The notes beneath the pieces were generated by a model, which made no database searches, was not told the origin of the DNA, and saw only the letters and a program-made list of their open reading frames with translations. This document shows, piece after piece, positions 24,011 through 33,265 of a stretch of 48,806 bases of DNA (the stretch's first letter is position 1; the number at the start of each line of letters is the position of its first letter). This DNA comes from a virus: IMG/VR virus record IMGVR_UViG_3300030103_001630, positions 1-48,806 of that record; one strand, written 5' to 3'. The translations under genes were made by a program, and so were the position numbers.

Positions 24011-24832
24011 ATGAGTTATATAGGAAGTAAACCAGCTACGAGTTTTGTAGGATTATCTTCCCAATCATTTACAGGAGGGAGTGGAACTTCCTTCACTCTA
24101 AACAAATCAGTATCAAGCACATCAGATATTGCAGTTTTTGTAAATAATGTTAGGCAAAGTCCAGTTAACAGTAGTTATTCAGTAAGTGGTGTAACTTTAA
24201 CTATGAGTGCGAGTATTGCATCTAGTGATAATTTTTATGTAGTATTTTTAGGTGCTACAACTGGAACAGTTAATCCACAAGCTGGAAGTGTAGGGTTAGC
24301 ACAGTTATCAGCATCTGGAACAAAGAGTAGTAGTACATTTTTTAGAGGTGATAATACTTTTGCAACTGTAAGTGGTACAAATGACCCAGCATTTTTTGCA
24401 CATTTAAGTGCAAATCAAACATTAACAAATAATGCTCGTAATAAAATTCAATGCAATACTGAGGTTTTAGATTCTGGTGGGCAATATGACAACTCAACTA
24501 ATTATAGATTTACACCCACAACTGCTGGTAAATATTATGTATTTGCTAATTGCGATATTGCAAGTGAAGGTCAAGGAACAGTTAATTGGATGTTAAATGA
24601 AATTTTTAAAAATGGAACATCAAGTAATTTAAGAGTTTATGGTTATATGGATTTAAGAAATAATGGTGGAAATGGTGGTAACATATTTGCTGGAGGTGTT
24701 TTTGATATGAATGGTTCAAGTGATTATATAGAGTTTTATTCATATCCAGGCTTATCAAGTGGAACTCCCACAGCTTATGGTAATGCAACAACATATAATA
24801 CTTTTTTTGGAGCATTTAAATTAGGAATTTAA
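24011..24832 (+). CDS. Tail fibre protein with C1q-like C-terminal domain
   Basis: The 273-residue protein starts MSYIGSKPATSF, the same opening as the protein at 26709. About residues 8-85 form a beta domain (FTLNKSVSS, VFVNNVRQSP, FYVVFLGATTG); a linker with SKSSSTFFRGDNTF-like sequence follows. Residues about 120-273 match the C1q/TNF jelly roll: FFAHLSANQTLTN, NKIQCNTEVLDSGG, YRFTPTTAGKYYVFA and a FGAFKLGI end. C1q domains trimerise and bind ligands, so this is a likely receptor-binding tip. Confidence 0.75.
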   Translation: MSYIGSKPATSFVGLSSQSFTGGSGTSFTLNKSVSSTSDIAVFVNNVRQSPVNSSYSVSGVTLTMSASIASSDNFYVVFLGATTGTVNPQAGSVGLAQLSASGTKSSSTFFRGDNTFATVSGTNDPAFFAHLSANQTLTNNARNKIQCNTEVLDSGGQYDNSTNYRFTPTTAGKYYVFANCDIASEGQGTVNWMLNEIFKNGTSSNLRVYGYMDLRNNGGNGGNIFAGGVFDMNGSSDYIEFYSYPGLSSGTPTAYGNATTYNTFFGAFKLGI

Positions 24833-24833
24833 T

Positions 24834-25151
24834 ATGACAAATCTTGATAAAAAAATAGAAGCATATATGGGAAGAAGTGTTGACTTTTTAACAGAAGTAA
24901 CTTTGCAAGATGATGGTAAAGGTGCATATATTTCTGAATGGAATATAAAAGATAAAGCAAAACCAACAGATGACCAACTAAAAGATAAAGAATCTGATGC
25001 AGATAAACTAGAAAAAAATGCAACAGCAATAGATAATAGAAAAGCAGAGTATGGAACTGTTGCACAACAGCTTGAATATATAACAGAAAATGGATTAACC
25101 AAGTGGCAAGAAAATGTTACTGCAATTAAGAAGAAATACCCAAAGGAATAA
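24834..25151 (+). CDS. Helical fibre-associated protein, possible assembly chaperone
   Basis: The 105-residue protein is entirely helical and charged, unlike its beta-rich neighbours: DLEKKIEAYMG-like start, AYISEWNIKDKAKPTDDQL, ADKLEKNATAI and LTKWQENVTAIKKKY. The WN(I).....KPTDDQL part resembles XkdW-like fibre proteins of other phages. It directly follows the C1q fibre gene (one base apart), so a chaperone or coiled-coil connector of that fibre fits best. Confidence 0.55.
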   Translation: MTNLDKKIEAYMGRSVDFLTEVTLQDDGKGAYISEWNIKDKAKPTDDQLKDKESDADKLEKNATAIDNRKAEYGTVAQQLEYITENGLTKWQENVTAIKKKYPKE

Positions 25152-25154
25152 TTT

Positions 25155-25733
25155 ATGGCAATAGATAAAATACAAGCAGAGGGAATAAATTTAGCAGATA
25201 CATTTGCTTTTACTGGAACTGTTACTGGTGCTGGTAATTTAACACTCTTAAATACAACAACTTTATCATCAAGCACATCAGCTACAATTCAAGGTTTAAT
25301 GACAGGATATGATAATTATTTGGTTTTATATAAACTAACAAGAAGTACAAATTCAATTCCAAGATTAACATTTTTAAGTGGTGCAACTGAACTTACTTCT
25401 GGGTATCATTCACAAGGAGTGTATGGTTCTGGTTCTTCAGCTGGTTCTACTGGTGATGATGGACAAAGTTTTATTAATTTAACTTCAACTTATTCTGACT
25501 CTTGGGGAGCAACAGCACCTGTAAGTGGGCATATTTTTATTATTGACCCAGATGATGCAAGTGATGTAACATCTGTTGTTGGGCAAAATACAATATGGTC
25601 ATCAAGTTCAAATTTAATTATTAATAATTTTACTGGGTCATCAACAACAGCACAGGCACAAGATGGATTAAAATTTACAATAAGCACAGGTAACTATGTT
25701 GATGGATTTATTAAACTTTATGGGATTACATAA
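25155..25733 (+). CDS. Tail fibre/receptor-binding protein, jelly-roll type
   Basis: The 192-residue protein has beta strands and Gly/Ser loops: AFTGTVTGAGNLTLLN, ATIQGLMTGYDNYLVLYKL, GHIFIIDPDDAS, and a terminal FIKLYGIT. The short N-terminal MAIDKIQAEGINLADT is a virion-attachment tag. It appears distantly related to the next gene (both have a TYDNYxxxYxx strand and end in xxxYGI). The fold is likely a receptor-binding jelly roll; the ligand is unknown. Confidence 0.65.
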   Translation: MAIDKIQAEGINLADTFAFTGTVTGAGNLTLLNTTTLSSSTSATIQGLMTGYDNYLVLYKLTRSTNSIPRLTFLSGATELTSGYHSQGVYGSGSSAGSTGDDGQSFINLTSTYSDSWGATAPVSGHIFIIDPDDASDVTSVVGQNTIWSSSSNLIINNFTGSSTTAQAQDGLKFTISTGNYVDGFIKLYGIT

Positions 25734-26389
25734 TGGCAATTATAAGAGCAAATAACCGAAGTCTTTTAAATGTAACTGCATTGCCTACTGCGATTGAAAC
25801 TGGTGGGTTAGTAAAATTATCCTCAACAACTGTCGCAAGTGGTTCAGATGCAACAGAGGGATTTGTGTTTGCAAGTGTTTTTACTTCTACTTATACAAAT
25901 TACAGAATTTATTACAACATAAGAGAAAAAGCCAGTACAGCAAATGCTGGAAATGGTGGATTGCTATTTAGATTTGGAAGTGGTGGTAGTGTTGGAACAA
26001 CTGGTTCAACAACTATAAATCATACATCCAATTACACACGAGCAGATGCAAGTGATAATGGTGTAGTTTATGGAGATGGTTACGATATAGGAACACTTGC
26101 TCAAAATTCATCAAGCAATGAAGATATGTATTTTAATGGTTTTTGTGATGTTTTAAATCCACAAGTTAGTACAGACCCAATGACAGTTTATGGTAATGCA
26201 ATTATGCACGGAGATACAAATGCAAATTATTATCACAATAGTATAAATATTTGTACTGCAAATACAGCTTACGATACTATTTCATTTATGTTAGGTGTAT
26301 CTGGTGGTGGGTCTGGTGGTTCACTAAACCATACAACAACAAAATTTTTATCACACGGAACAGTAACTGTTTATGGAATTGTTAAATAA
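25733..26389 (+). CDS. Tail fibre/receptor-binding protein, paralogue of the gene upstream
   Basis: The 218-residue protein starts on the stop of the previous gene (TAATG). N-terminal MAIIRANNRSLLNVTALP differs from the previous protein, but the core (VFTSTYTNYRIYYNIRE, GLLFRFGSGGSVG, YFNGFCDVLNP, YDTISFMLGVSGG) and end (TVTVYGIVK) share its plan. Tandem, diverged receptor-binding proteins are usual in phages that vary their host range. No enzyme motif is seen. Confidence 0.65.
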   Translation: MAIIRANNRSLLNVTALPTAIETGGLVKLSSTTVASGSDATEGFVFASVFTSTYTNYRIYYNIREKASTANAGNGGLLFRFGSGGSVGTTGSTTINHTSNYTRADASDNGVVYGDGYDIGTLAQNSSSNEDMYFNGFCDVLNPQVSTDPMTVYGNAIMHGDTNANYYHNSINICTANTAYDTISFMLGVSGGGSGGSLNHTTTKFLSHGTVTVYGIVK

Positions 26390-26400
26390 AAAGAGGTAAT

Positions 26401-26697
26401 ATGGCGTATAAATATAAAATGGTTAATGGTAAACAAGTAGAATTAACTGTTAAAGAAATTAAAGAATTAGAAGCTAGAGATAAAGAATGGGCAGACGGAG
26501 AGTATGACAGACTAATTGGTAGTATTCGTCAAGAAAGAACAAATCTTTTAGCTGAATGCGATTGGTTGGCAAACTCAGATGTTACTATGTCTTCAGAGTG
26601 GAAAACTTATAGACAAAAATTAAGAGATATAACTAAAGGTGTTGATACAGTTGATAAAGCCAAAGCTGTAACTATGCCAGAGAAACCAAAAACATAA
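26401..26697 (+). CDS. Tail-fibre assembly chaperone (Phage_tail_APC type)
   Basis: The 98-residue helical protein has the pattern of the PF16778-type tail assembly chaperone: IRQERTNLLAECDWLANSD followed by SSEWKTYRQKLRDITKGV. The DW and YRQxLRDI words are the core signature. GAGG lies ahead of the ATG. It sits among fibre genes, so it most likely helps fold or attach one of them. Confidence 0.78.
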   Translation: MAYKYKMVNGKQVELTVKEIKELEARDKEWADGEYDRLIGSIRQERTNLLAECDWLANSDVTMSSEWKTYRQKLRDITKGVDTVDKAKAVTMPEKPKT

Positions 26698-26708
26698 CAG
26701 GAGATTGA

Positions 26709-27362
26709 ATGAGTTATATTGGTAAAGAACCCATAGTTGGAAACTACATTAAGTTGGATGCTATAACAGTAGTTAACGGACAAGCAACATACACAATGCA
26801 AAGTGCTGGTGTTGCATTTAGTCCAGAAACTGCACAAAATATGATAGTGAGTTTAAATGGCGTTATACAAGCACCAATTTCTTCTTACACGATTTCTGGG
26901 TCAAGTATAGTTTTTGCGAGTAACCTAGCGACTGGTGACTCAATAGATTTTATAGTGGTCTTAGGAGATGCTCTTTCTATAGGAATACCTTCCGATTCAA
27001 CAGTTAATAGTGCAAAGCTAACTGGTAATTTAACATTTACACCAGTAACATCATCTTCAAGTGGTTCTGTTTCATTAGACTTTTCAACAGGAAATAATTT
27101 TACAATTACCTTAACTGGTAACATTACCAGTCTATCTGTAGCAAACGAAGTTGCTGGACAATCTGGTGTTATTACTTTTATTCAAGATGGTACTGGTGGG
27201 AGAACAGTAAGTTTAAATGCTAGTGATTTTGAAACAGCATCTGGGGGTGGTAGTCCAGCTATCACATTAAGTTCAACAGCAAGTGCAGTAGATGTTGTTC
27301 CTTTTTATTGTAGAGCAAGTGGGGGAATAGTTTTAGGCACACCTATACTGGCAGTAGGATAA
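26709..27362 (+). CDS. Tail fibre protein with MSYIG N-terminus
   Basis: The 217-residue protein begins MSYIGKEPIVGNYIKL. The first half matches the adaptor of the fibre at 24011 (MIVSLNGVIQAPISSYTISG versus VFVNNVRQSP...YSVSG, then DFIVVLG versus FYVVFLG). The second half is a different beta domain (GNNFTITLTGNITSLSV, GVITFIQDGTGGRTVSL), found in phage fibres. It lacks the C1q tip. The adaptor probably attaches the protein to the same site on the tail. Confidence 0.7.
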   Translation: MSYIGKEPIVGNYIKLDAITVVNGQATYTMQSAGVAFSPETAQNMIVSLNGVIQAPISSYTISGSSIVFASNLATGDSIDFIVVLGDALSIGIPSDSTVNSAKLTGNLTFTPVTSSSSGSVSLDFSTGNNFTITLTGNITSLSVANEVAGQSGVITFIQDGTGGRTVSLNASDFETASGGGSPAITLSSTASAVDVVPFYCRASGGIVLGTPILAVG

Positions 27363-27363
27363 G

Positions 27364-28803
27364 ATGTCTATAGTCAAAAGTCCAACTCTAATGACTGGTG
27401 TAGCACCACCTTACAACATAAGTCAATCAATTAGATTTTCCTCTGCTGATAGTGCTTATATGTCAAGAACAGTAGGGTCTGGAGGTAACACTAAAACTTG
27501 GACAGTAAGTTGTTGGTTTAAAATAGGTAAATTAACTTCAACAAGAGGTGCATCATCTTTTCTTTGGGTTTGTCATCAAAGTGATGGTAATAGATTACAA
27601 CTTAGTTTTGATAGTGGTACTTTAGGTAATGCTGGGGATTATTTAAGCATATATGATGGTGCTTCTGCATCAACTATCTTTAGAACAAATAGAGTTTTTC
27701 GTGACCCAAGTGCTTGGTATCATTTAATAATAGTTGCCGATACATCCAATGCGATTTCAACGGAAAGGTTTAGAGTGTATTTAAATGGCGAGAGAGAGAC
27801 ATCTTTTTCTACTATTAACTATCCAGCTTTGAATGCAGACTTAGGTTGGAATCAAAATGGGTCAACTTATTATTTAGGTGATTATTTTGCATCACATAAT
27901 GGAACATATAGTTTTGATGGATATATTGCAGAATTTGTACATATAGATGGGACAGCACTAGACCCATCTAGCTTTGGATTAACCAATGAATCTGGCATAT
28001 GGATTCCCAAAGATGTAAGTGACTTAACATTTGGAACTAAAGGTTTTCATATTGATGGAAGAGATAGTGCTGATTTGGGCGATGATGAATCTGGACAAGG
28101 TAATGATTTTAGTACAAGTGGACTTGGTACACACGACCAAATGGTAGGAGAAAGTCCTACAAATAATTTTGCAGTTTTAAATCCTTTAGATGAAAGAGGG
28201 AGTGGAACACTATCAGATGGAAATTTACAAATGGCTTTTGGAGCAACTAATGATAATGTAACTGCAACACAAGGTTTAAATACTGGTAAATTGTATTGGG
28301 AGGTTTACATAGTTGATAAAGATGACCCATATGTAGGTGTTCAAGATAGTGGAGTAGCATCAACTGGATACACAGAAGATGCAGTCGCTTTGTGGGTAGA
28401 TGGTGGATATATATATGAAGATGGTTCAGATACTGGTGATAGAAGTACAACTTATGCTAATGGAGATATTGTTGGAGTTGCATTTGATGTAGACAACAAA
28501 AAAATCTGGTGGTCAAAAAATGGACAATGGTATTCAGCTGATGATTCAAGTACAGCCACAATTAATATATCAGAAGTTGAAGCTGGTAATCAAGCCCAAG
28601 TAATTACAAGAAGTCCAGATTTTTTTATGCCGTTTGTAGGAAATTACAATACTGGTACTGTTATAATGAACTTTGGACAAGAAGGAACATTTGCTGGGAA
28701 TGTAACTGCTGGTGGTAATAGTGATGGTAATGGAGTAGGTAATTTTAAATATAGTGTACCAAGTGGGTACTTGGCACTTTGCACTAAAAATTTAGGGAGT
28801 TAA
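27364..28803 (+). CDS. Tail fibre protein with LamG and SPRY domains
   Basis: The 479-residue protein has a concanavalin/LamG-type domain at about 20-215 (SIRFSSADSAYMSRTVG, TWTVSCWFKIGKL, WYHLIIVADTSN, FRVYLNGERET, FDGYIAEFVHIDG) and a SPRY-type domain at about 290-440 (LYWEVYIVDKDDPYVGVQD, VGVAFDVDNKKIWWSKNGQW). The linker carries LGDDESGQGNDF. Both folds bind glycans or proteins, which suits a side fibre that binds the host surface. The next gene shows the same plan with an extra domain. Confidence 0.82.
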   Translation: MSIVKSPTLMTGVAPPYNISQSIRFSSADSAYMSRTVGSGGNTKTWTVSCWFKIGKLTSTRGASSFLWVCHQSDGNRLQLSFDSGTLGNAGDYLSIYDGASASTIFRTNRVFRDPSAWYHLIIVADTSNAISTERFRVYLNGERETSFSTINYPALNADLGWNQNGSTYYLGDYFASHNGTYSFDGYIAEFVHIDGTALDPSSFGLTNESGIWIPKDVSDLTFGTKGFHIDGRDSADLGDDESGQGNDFSTSGLGTHDQMVGESPTNNFAVLNPLDERGSGTLSDGNLQMAFGATNDNVTATQGLNTGKLYWEVYIVDKDDPYVGVQDSGVASTGYTEDAVALWVDGGYIYEDGSDTGDRSTTYANGDIVGVAFDVDNKKIWWSKNGQWYSADDSSTATINISEVEAGNQAQVITRSPDFFMPFVGNYNTGTVIMNFGQEGTFAGNVTAGGNSDGNGVGNFKYSVPSGYLALCTKNLGS

Positions 28804-28804
28804 T

Positions 28805-31606
28805 ATGACAACACCAACAATACCAAATGGTGAAACGCAGTTCTTTCCGATAATCTACGAAGGCAACGGAGCTGGGCAAAGAGTCGGTAAGTTTGTACCT
28901 TTTACTGATAGTGGCACTATTGCTCATAGTGTTATGTTTAATGATGATGATGATGCTTATTTAGCAAGAACATTTTCAACACCTACTAATAATAAAAAAT
29001 GGACATATAGTGTTTGGATTAAAAGAGGTAATTTAGGTACAAATCAAGCTATTATGTCTGCTGATTATGAGGGTGCTTCTTATTGGGATATGAGGTTTAA
29101 TACAAGCGACCAAATACTCATACAAAATCGTATCGGTTCTTCAAATATTTTATTAGCAAATACAACAAGAACTTTTGAAGATACAAGTAAATGGTATCAT
29201 CTGGTTTTTGTTTATGATTCTGATAATTCAACTTCAACAAGTAGAGCAATTCTTTACATAGATGGTGATATTCAAACACTTAGTGCATATCCAAGTTCTG
29301 GTGATGCTAGTGCGTACAATGTAAATTCAGAACCTCATCATATAGGAGTTTCAAGAACTTCTGATACTTCTGGTGGTATTTGGTCAGAGTTTGATGGTTA
29401 TTTTGCAGAAGCTAATTTCGTTGATGGTCAAGCACTAACACCAGCATCTTTTGGCGAAATTAATACATCAACTGGAAGATGGGTGCCTTCAACTGTAACT
29501 CCATATCCTACTACGACTACAAGCTACGCAGTAACTGTTGTTGGAGGGAATCCTTCAAATCATCCATATCACAATGTTGGTTCTACTAATAAGTTTGCTA
29601 TAGATGGTTCAACGGCAACTGCGAATGTTACTCTAAATTTAGTAGAAGGAGCAACCTATCGTTTTGACCAAAGTGATAATTCAAATTCTGGACATCCACT
29701 TCGCTTTAGCACTACGGCAAATGGAACACACGGAGGAGGTAGTGAATATACAACTGGAGTGACAACAAATGGAACGCCTGGCTCAAGTGGAGCGTATACA
29801 GAAATCACAGTTGCAAGTGGCGCACCGACATTATATTATTATTGTACAAATCACTCAGCTATGGGTTGGACAGCTAATACACCAGCACCTTACGGAACAA
29901 ATGGATTTAGATTGCAGTTTGGAACAGCTTCAGCACTCGGAGATGACACGAGTGGACTTACGAATGATTTCACAGCTACAAATTTAGCTACGACAGACCA
30001 AACTACGGATAGTCCTACCCAACTCTTTAACACTATGGGTAGTTTTAATTCTAGTGTTACAAAAGCTGAAGGTAATTTAAAAATAACAACACCAGCTTCT
30101 GGTGGAGGTGGTGGTTTTGAACAATGTGTAGGACAACCAGCATTTGGAGTAAGGTCTGGTAAATGGTATTGGGAAGTTAAAGTAAATGTAAAAGGTCAGA
30201 ATGGTTATGGGTGGAAAAGTGATGACAATACTGGTGGTTCACAAGCATCAGATGGGGTTAGTACTGGATATACTAATTATCAAAATGGCCCAATATATGT
30301 TGTAGGTGGTGTTGGTGGTTATGCTGATGGAACTTGGGATGTCAATCTTTCAACTGGTGCATCAGAGTTTTCAGCTTTCACAACTGCTAGTGTTAATGAT
30401 GTAATTATGTTTGCTTTAGATTTAGATAATAAAAAAGGATATGTTGGTTTGAATGGCACTTGGTTTAATAGTGCAAATCCAGCTAATGGAACGGGTAGTA
30501 TAGGACTTGGTAGAACACCAGTTCCATCTGCAAATGCAAGGTTTTATCCAATGTGTATGCGATTAGGTACAACTGCTACTGGAACTTATAATTTTGGTGC
30601 AACATCTTTTGCACATACACCACCAACTGGATTTCTGGCTTTAGGACAGGACAACCTCCCAGAGGCAACTAAAGGCATAAGTGGCTTAGTGTGGACAAAG
30701 AACAGAGATTCTTCGGATAATCAAATTTGGATGGATTCAAGTAGAGGTGCTGGTCAAAGACTTGAATCAGCAGAAACTGGTGCTCAAGTATTAGTAAACA
30801 ATTCTTTAAATAAATTCTTGGCTGGTGGTCAACAGATTGGTGACTATGCTGATATGAATAGAAGTGGTAATTCTTTTGTATCGTGGAACTGGGTAGCAAA
30901 CGGAGGAACGACTGTTTCAAATACTGATGGCTCAATTACCTCAACTGTTCAAGTTAATCAAACGGCTGGTTTTAGTGTTGTCCGATTCACTCCAGCTTCA
31001 GCTGGAACAGTTGGTCACGGCTTGTCAACAGCACCAGAGTGGATTATAATGAAAGACACAACCAGAAGTGTTTTGTGGTTGATTTATCACAAAGATATTG
31101 GTGCAGATAAATATTTACAATTTACAAGTGCGGCCGCTGTTTCTAACTCAACAGTATTTTCTACAGAGCCAACTGCTACTGTATTTGACCCAGGCACGGG
31201 ATACACAAGTGCTTCATCTTATGGTGCAACAGTAGCATACTGCTGGCATAGTGTAGAAGGCTTTAGTAAATTTGGAAAATTTATTGGTAACGGAAATGCA
31301 GATGGTTCATTTATTTATACAGGATTTAAACCATCTTTAGTAATAATTAAGTCATCTTCACACGGAAATAATTGGATTATGTGGGATAATAAAAGAAGTG
31401 TAATCAACCCTTGTGATAATGTTCTTTATCCAGATTTAACTCAAGCTGAAACAACATCTGGAAATGATTTAGATTTTTTATCTAATGGTTTTAAGTGTCG
31501 TGGAACTAACACAAATTATAATGGTTCATCAAGAACATATGTCTATATGGCATTTGCTAGCCATCCATTTGTAGGAGATGGGACAAGTCCAGTTACTGCT
31601 AGATAA
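28805..31606 (+). CDS. Large tail fibre: LamG, inserted cupredoxin-like domain, SPRY and DUF7483-like end
   Basis: The 933-residue protein has LamG at about 40-225 (FSTPTNNKKWTYSVWIKRGN, GYFAEANFVDG). At about 240-362 a cupredoxin-like domain is inserted (NVTLNLVEGATYRFDQSD, then LYYYCTNHSAMG, resembling the copper-loop Cys/His/Met end). The LamG-SPRY linker (LGDDTSGLTNDFTA) and SPRY (about 430-600, GKWYWEVKVNVKG, DLDNKKGYVGLNGTW) follow. The last 320 residues match a DUF7483-like fibre end (GLVWTKNRDSSDNQIWMD, FVSWNWVANGGTT, APEWIIMKDT). It probably forms the main side fibre. The metal ligands of the cupredoxin part look plausible but unproven. Confidence 0.8.
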   Translation: MTTPTIPNGETQFFPIIYEGNGAGQRVGKFVPFTDSGTIAHSVMFNDDDDAYLARTFSTPTNNKKWTYSVWIKRGNLGTNQAIMSADYEGASYWDMRFNTSDQILIQNRIGSSNILLANTTRTFEDTSKWYHLVFVYDSDNSTSTSRAILYIDGDIQTLSAYPSSGDASAYNVNSEPHHIGVSRTSDTSGGIWSEFDGYFAEANFVDGQALTPASFGEINTSTGRWVPSTVTPYPTTTTSYAVTVVGGNPSNHPYHNVGSTNKFAIDGSTATANVTLNLVEGATYRFDQSDNSNSGHPLRFSTTANGTHGGGSEYTTGVTTNGTPGSSGAYTEITVASGAPTLYYYCTNHSAMGWTANTPAPYGTNGFRLQFGTASALGDDTSGLTNDFTATNLATTDQTTDSPTQLFNTMGSFNSSVTKAEGNLKITTPASGGGGGFEQCVGQPAFGVRSGKWYWEVKVNVKGQNGYGWKSDDNTGGSQASDGVSTGYTNYQNGPIYVVGGVGGYADGTWDVNLSTGASEFSAFTTASVNDVIMFALDLDNKKGYVGLNGTWFNSANPANGTGSIGLGRTPVPSANARFYPMCMRLGTTATGTYNFGATSFAHTPPTGFLALGQDNLPEATKGISGLVWTKNRDSSDNQIWMDSSRGAGQRLESAETGAQVLVNNSLNKFLAGGQQIGDYADMNRSGNSFVSWNWVANGGTTVSNTDGSITSTVQVNQTAGFSVVRFTPASAGTVGHGLSTAPEWIIMKDTTRSVLWLIYHKDIGADKYLQFTSAAAVSNSTVFSTEPTATVFDPGTGYTSASSYGATVAYCWHSVEGFSKFGKFIGNGNADGSFIYTGFKPSLVIIKSSSHGNNWIMWDNKRSVINPCDNVLYPDLTQAETTSGNDLDFLSNGFKCRGTNTNYNGSSRTYVYMAFASHPFVGDGTSPVTAR

Positions 31607-31644
31607 AATTATGAATATATGGTATATAAAGAAAAGGAGTTATT

Positions 31645-32277
31645 ATGAAAGCAATAGTAAAAGGAAGTAAACTGGTTGAGATTATATCAAGTCCAAAATC
31701 TGTAACTATTGATGGAACAGCACATCCCAAAGAGATTTTTACATATTGGGAACGACAAGCATTAAAAGATTTGGGAATATATGAATTTATACAAGACACT
31801 CCACCAGATAACCGATTTGAAACTGGAGGAGCAGTTTCATATACTGTTGACGATAAAAATGGAATTGTAACAGAAAAGATTACAAAAAAAGATAAATCAT
31901 TAGAGGATGTAAAAGAAGTAGATGCAAAAGGGGATAAGGTTTTAGATGAAAACGGAAATCAGATTGTTACAGAGGGATTAAAGTCAATTTATATCCAATC
32001 CATCAAACAACAAGCAAATTCTTCTCTAGCACCCTCAGATTGGATTGTACATAGGTTTGTAGAGGATGAAACAAAGAAAATTCCAGATGATGTAAAAACT
32101 TATAGAAAAAAGGTTAGAGATACATCAGATTCAATAGTAACTAAAATAAAAGCAACAAAAACACTTAGTGATTTGAAAAAATTATTTAATGATGCAACTA
32201 TTAAAGATGGTAAGGTTACCACACCAAACACAATGGATAGTATCCCAGAATCAACCATTCAAGAATATGAGAGGTAA
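31645..32277 (+). CDS. Fibre-region protein, helical C-terminus, possible fibre chaperone
   Basis: The 210-residue protein begins after AAGGAG. Its N-terminus (VKGSKLVEIISSPKSVTIDG, FTYWERQALKDLGIYEF, TPPDNRFETGG) is the type seen in marine phage fibre-associated proteins. The C-terminal half (about 100-210) is helical and resembles the DUF4376-like fibre assembly parts: SLAPSDWIVHRFVEDET, DVKTYRKKVRDTSDS. The DW...R....Y...R pattern also occurs in the tail chaperone at 26401. It is likely an assembly protein of the large fibre upstream, although a structural role is possible. Confidence 0.6.
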   Translation: MKAIVKGSKLVEIISSPKSVTIDGTAHPKEIFTYWERQALKDLGIYEFIQDTPPDNRFETGGAVSYTVDDKNGIVTEKITKKDKSLEDVKEVDAKGDKVLDENGNQIVTEGLKSIYIQSIKQQANSSLAPSDWIVHRFVEDETKKIPDDVKTYRKKVRDTSDSIVTKIKATKTLSDLKKLFNDATIKDGKVTTPNTMDSIPESTIQEYER

Positions 32278-32279
32278 TT

Positions 32280-32942
32280 ATGGCTGGATTAGAACTTATT
32301 ACACCACCAAGTGCAGAGCCAATAGCACAATCTGTTGCTAAGACCTTTTTAAAAATAGATATAAGTGATGATGACACTTTAGTTACAGAACTAATTAAAA
32401 CTGCAAGACAATTTTGTGAAGAATATACTGGAAGAGCATTAATTAATCAAACTTGGAAATTATCATTAGATGGTTTTGTAGAAGCTGATGTACCTATCAA
32501 AGAAGGTATATATCAAGCACCATTTATGAATTTCTATAAAAGGTATATAACCCTCCCAAGAACTCCTACTGCTTCTGTAACCCACATAAAAACCTTTACA
32601 GATGATGATACAGAATCAACCTATGCAAGTTCTAATTATTATGTAGACAAAGCAAGACAACCAGCACGAGTTGTTTTACGAGATGGGTCAACTTGGCCAA
32701 CAAGTCTTAGAGTAGCAAATGCAGTTGAAATAACCTATGTATCTGGATATGGTACTGCTGGTTCAGATGTACCTAGTCCTCTGATTGTTGGTATGAAAGA
32801 ACATATAGCTTATCTTTACGAACATAGAGGAGATGCAGAACCAAATCTTGCAACTGTTCCAATCATTGCAAAACAATTATATCAACCTTATAGAGTATTA
32901 AACTTTTCTAACGACCCATTTGCGAACTCTGGAGGTTACTAA
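32280..32942 (+). CDS. Head-tail connector, HK97 gp6-like
   Basis: The 220-residue protein has the gp6-like connector pattern: PISAxSVAKTFLKIDISDDDTLV-type start (VAKTFLKIDISDDDTL), then ELIKTARQFCEEYTGRALI, LPRTPTASVTHIKTF and a helical end (MKEHIAYLYEHRGDA). It binds the portal to form the neck ring. It starts three bases after the fibre-region gene and overlaps the next connector gene by one base. Confidence 0.88.
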   Translation: MAGLELITPPSAEPIAQSVAKTFLKIDISDDDTLVTELIKTARQFCEEYTGRALINQTWKLSLDGFVEADVPIKEGIYQAPFMNFYKRYITLPRTPTASVTHIKTFTDDDTESTYASSNYYVDKARQPARVVLRDGSTWPTSLRVANAVEITYVSGYGTAGSDVPSPLIVGMKEHIAYLYEHRGDAEPNLATVPIIAKQLYQPYRVLNFSNDPFANSGGY

Positions 32943-33265
32943 TGCCTTTGGGTAAAATGCGACACAGAATCAATATCCAAACCATAGGCAGAACAACGGA
33001 TAATATGGGGGGTAATGCTACATCATACTCAACAACTGTTACAGTATGGGGTATGGTAGAACCAGTAGTCGGTAATGAAAAGGTAGAAGGTCAACAGATT
33101 GAGTCCAGACAACGATTCAAATTTACACTACGATACAACTCTAATCTAACAACTGACGATAGATTAAATTATGATAGTACGGATTTTAGGATATTATCTA
33201 TTGTAAAAAAATACGATATAGACAAATATCAAGTAGTCATAGCAGAAAAAGGAGTAGCAACCTAA
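32942..33265 (+). CDS. Head-tail adaptor / head closure protein (SPP1 gp16-like)
   Basis: The 107-residue protein matches the phage head-tail joining family: MRHRINIQTIGRTTDNMGG, TVWGMVEPVVGNE, FKFTLRYNSNLTTDDRL and FRILSIVKKYD. It caps the connector and closes the filled head. It overlaps both neighbours by one base (TAATG), showing tight coupling. Confidence 0.9.
   Translation: MPLGKMRHRINIQTIGRTTDNMGGNATSYSTTVTVWGMVEPVVGNEKVEGQQIESRQRFKFTLRYNSNLTTDDRLNYDSTDFRILSIVKKYDIDKYQVVIAEKGVAT

Noticed and set aside
24821-25276. Minus-strand open frame of 151 codons opposite two fibre-region genes
   Set aside because: The plus-strand genes have clear starts and protein character; this frame is a Ser/Phe-rich shadow.
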